DNA of 6,161 bases from Bifidobacterium breve (lineage in GTDB: Bacteria > Bacteroidota > Bacteroidia > Cytophagales > UBA9547). This document shows, piece by piece, positions 5,545-6,161 of the stretch. The translations under genes and the position numbers were made by a program. Where the stretch lies: contig CALPQG020000173.1 in assembly GCA_943325655.2 (NCBI GenBank), forward strand, positions 1-6,161, in the 5' to 3' direction. The notes beneath the pieces were generated by a model that made no database searches, was not told where the DNA came from, and saw only the letters and a program-made list of their open reading frames with translations. How positions within the stretch are numbered: the first letter of the stretch is position 1; each line of letters begins with the position of its first letter.

Positions 5545-6161
5545 TTAGTCAATGGTCAATTTTTGAGTAGCAGTGGAGTAGCTAAATTCAATTTTAATGA
5601 CATAAACTCCAGCAGCAATGGCTGAAAGATTGTAAGTGTTGAGTGCATCGAAACTAGCAACCAAATTGCCATTCAAGTTGTAAATGCATACAGTTTTGAT
5701 TTTTTGCGGACTAGAGATAGTCAAATAATCATGACATGGAATAGGGTAGATGTTGAATGTCGCCGCTGAAGATTCCTGTATTCCAGTATTTATAAGAACA
5801 TTTATAGCTTCATTCAATTGTTTTTGTAACAAGTCCAATTGAGATTTTGCTTTGTCAAGTGAGTCCTGGTTGAAGGTATTGAAGTTGGAAATATTGTTAA
5901 GAAAAACATTGGCAATAGAATCATTTTTGTGTTGAATGATTGCCAATTGATCCGATAATGCCAGTAATGAATCTTTGTTTAAGTAGTTGTTGGCGATAAT
6001 GATATTGGTGATTGAATCTTGTTGTTGTTTCAAATTATCCAATTGATTTTTTAAAGCAATAAGAGAATCAGATGAAATGTTTGTTGAGTCAGCAATCAAT
6101 TTAACAAGCGAGTCCTGGTTGGCTTGAAAGTCATTGATTGTTTGCGTCAATTGCTTTAATG
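5545..6161 (-). CDS. T9SS-exported coiled-coil repeat protein, 3' part (5' end beyond window)
   Basis: The frame is open to the right edge. The first in-frame initiator-like codon inside the window is a TTG at 6148-6150, with in-frame Leu-Lys-Gln-Leu upstream, so the true start and signal peptide lie outside. Residues below are numbered from that TTG. Residues 1-125 are hydrophilic, rich in Gln, Asn, Asp, Ser and Leu, and heptad-like. They show a repeat of about 32-36 residues, with QL segments at N35-Q36-L37, D67-Q68-L69 and S103-Q104-L105 alternating with DSL or DSI. Residues 132-201 form a T9SS type A sorting domain: YPIP (135-138, usually YPNP), DYLTI (141-145), a YNLNGNLV strand (157-164), LSAIAAGVYVIKI (175-187) and the terminal KLTID. 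The mature protein should be released or anchored at the cell surface by the type IX system. All seven Asp-Ser pairs fit the phylum's O-glycosylation motif. The specific function is unknown. Confidence 0.85.
   Translation of the reverse strand, partial: LKQLTQTINDFQANQDSLVKLIADSTNISSDSLIALKNQLDNLKQQQDSITNIIIANNYLNKDSLLALSDQLAIIQHKNDSIANVFLNNISNFNTFNQDSLDKAKSQLDLLQKQLNEAINVLINTGIQESSAATFNIYPIPCHDYLTISSPQKIKTVCIYNLNGNLVASFDALNTYNLSAIAAGVYVIKIEFSYSTATQKLTID

Noticed and set aside
6148..6150. TTG as the real start of the T9SS-exported protein
   Set aside because: The frame stays open to the window edge with repeat-like residues upstream, and no signal peptide follows the TTG, so the gene is truncated by the window.

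Overview
The window looks like chromosomal DNA from a low-GC member of the Bacteroidota, possibly close to the Chitinophagales or Sphingobacteriia, although the exact order cannot be fixed from this sequence. The evidence is a C-terminal type IX secretion (T9SS) sorting domain, a DUF4494 protein (a family essentially confined to this phylum), a Bacteroidota-style PurM, the lack of clear Shine-Dalgarno sites, and a TAnnTTTG-type promoter element. All six protein genes lie on the minus strand, so transcription runs from right to left.

Reading in the direction of transcription, the right edge holds the 3' part of a secreted or surface protein (5545-6161). It is built from coiled-coil-like repeats carrying many Asp-Ser-Leu/Ile motifs, followed by a T9SS sorting domain, and is closed by a strong hairpin terminator (about 5490-5516). 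Next are purM (purine biosynthesis, 4186-5376), a 630-residue membrane protein that joins a GT-C glycosyltransferase-like region to six TPRs (2222-4114), a methylthioadenosine/S-adenosylhomocysteine nucleosidase (1292-2041), ribonuclease HII (637-1251) and the DUF4494 gene (69-554). purM, the nucleosidase and rnhB are housekeeping genes. The nucleosidase and rnhB are 40 bp apart and probably cotranscribed, while the DUF4494 gene appears to have its own promoter.

The left edge (1-66) is the 3' end of a group II intron on the plus strand. The distal strand of domain V and a complete domain VI, with a bulged branch-point A seven nucleotides from the splice site, are visible. The intron ends two bases beyond the DUF4494 stop codon, in antisense orientation to that gene.

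The 180 bp gap at 2042-2221 is almost filled by three arrays of 7-bp repeats. The outer two are approximate reverse complements of each other and the middle one has a 14-bp higher-order period. A degenerate relative of the middle array, in opposite orientation, lies upstream of purM (5417-5444). These arrays are the least explained structure in the window.

A second point of interest is that all seven Asp-Ser pairs in the repeat region of the secreted protein match the Bacteroidota O-glycosylation motif D-(S/T)-(A/I/L/V/M/T), while a glycosyltransferase-like membrane protein is encoded nearby. A functional link between the two is only a hypothesis.
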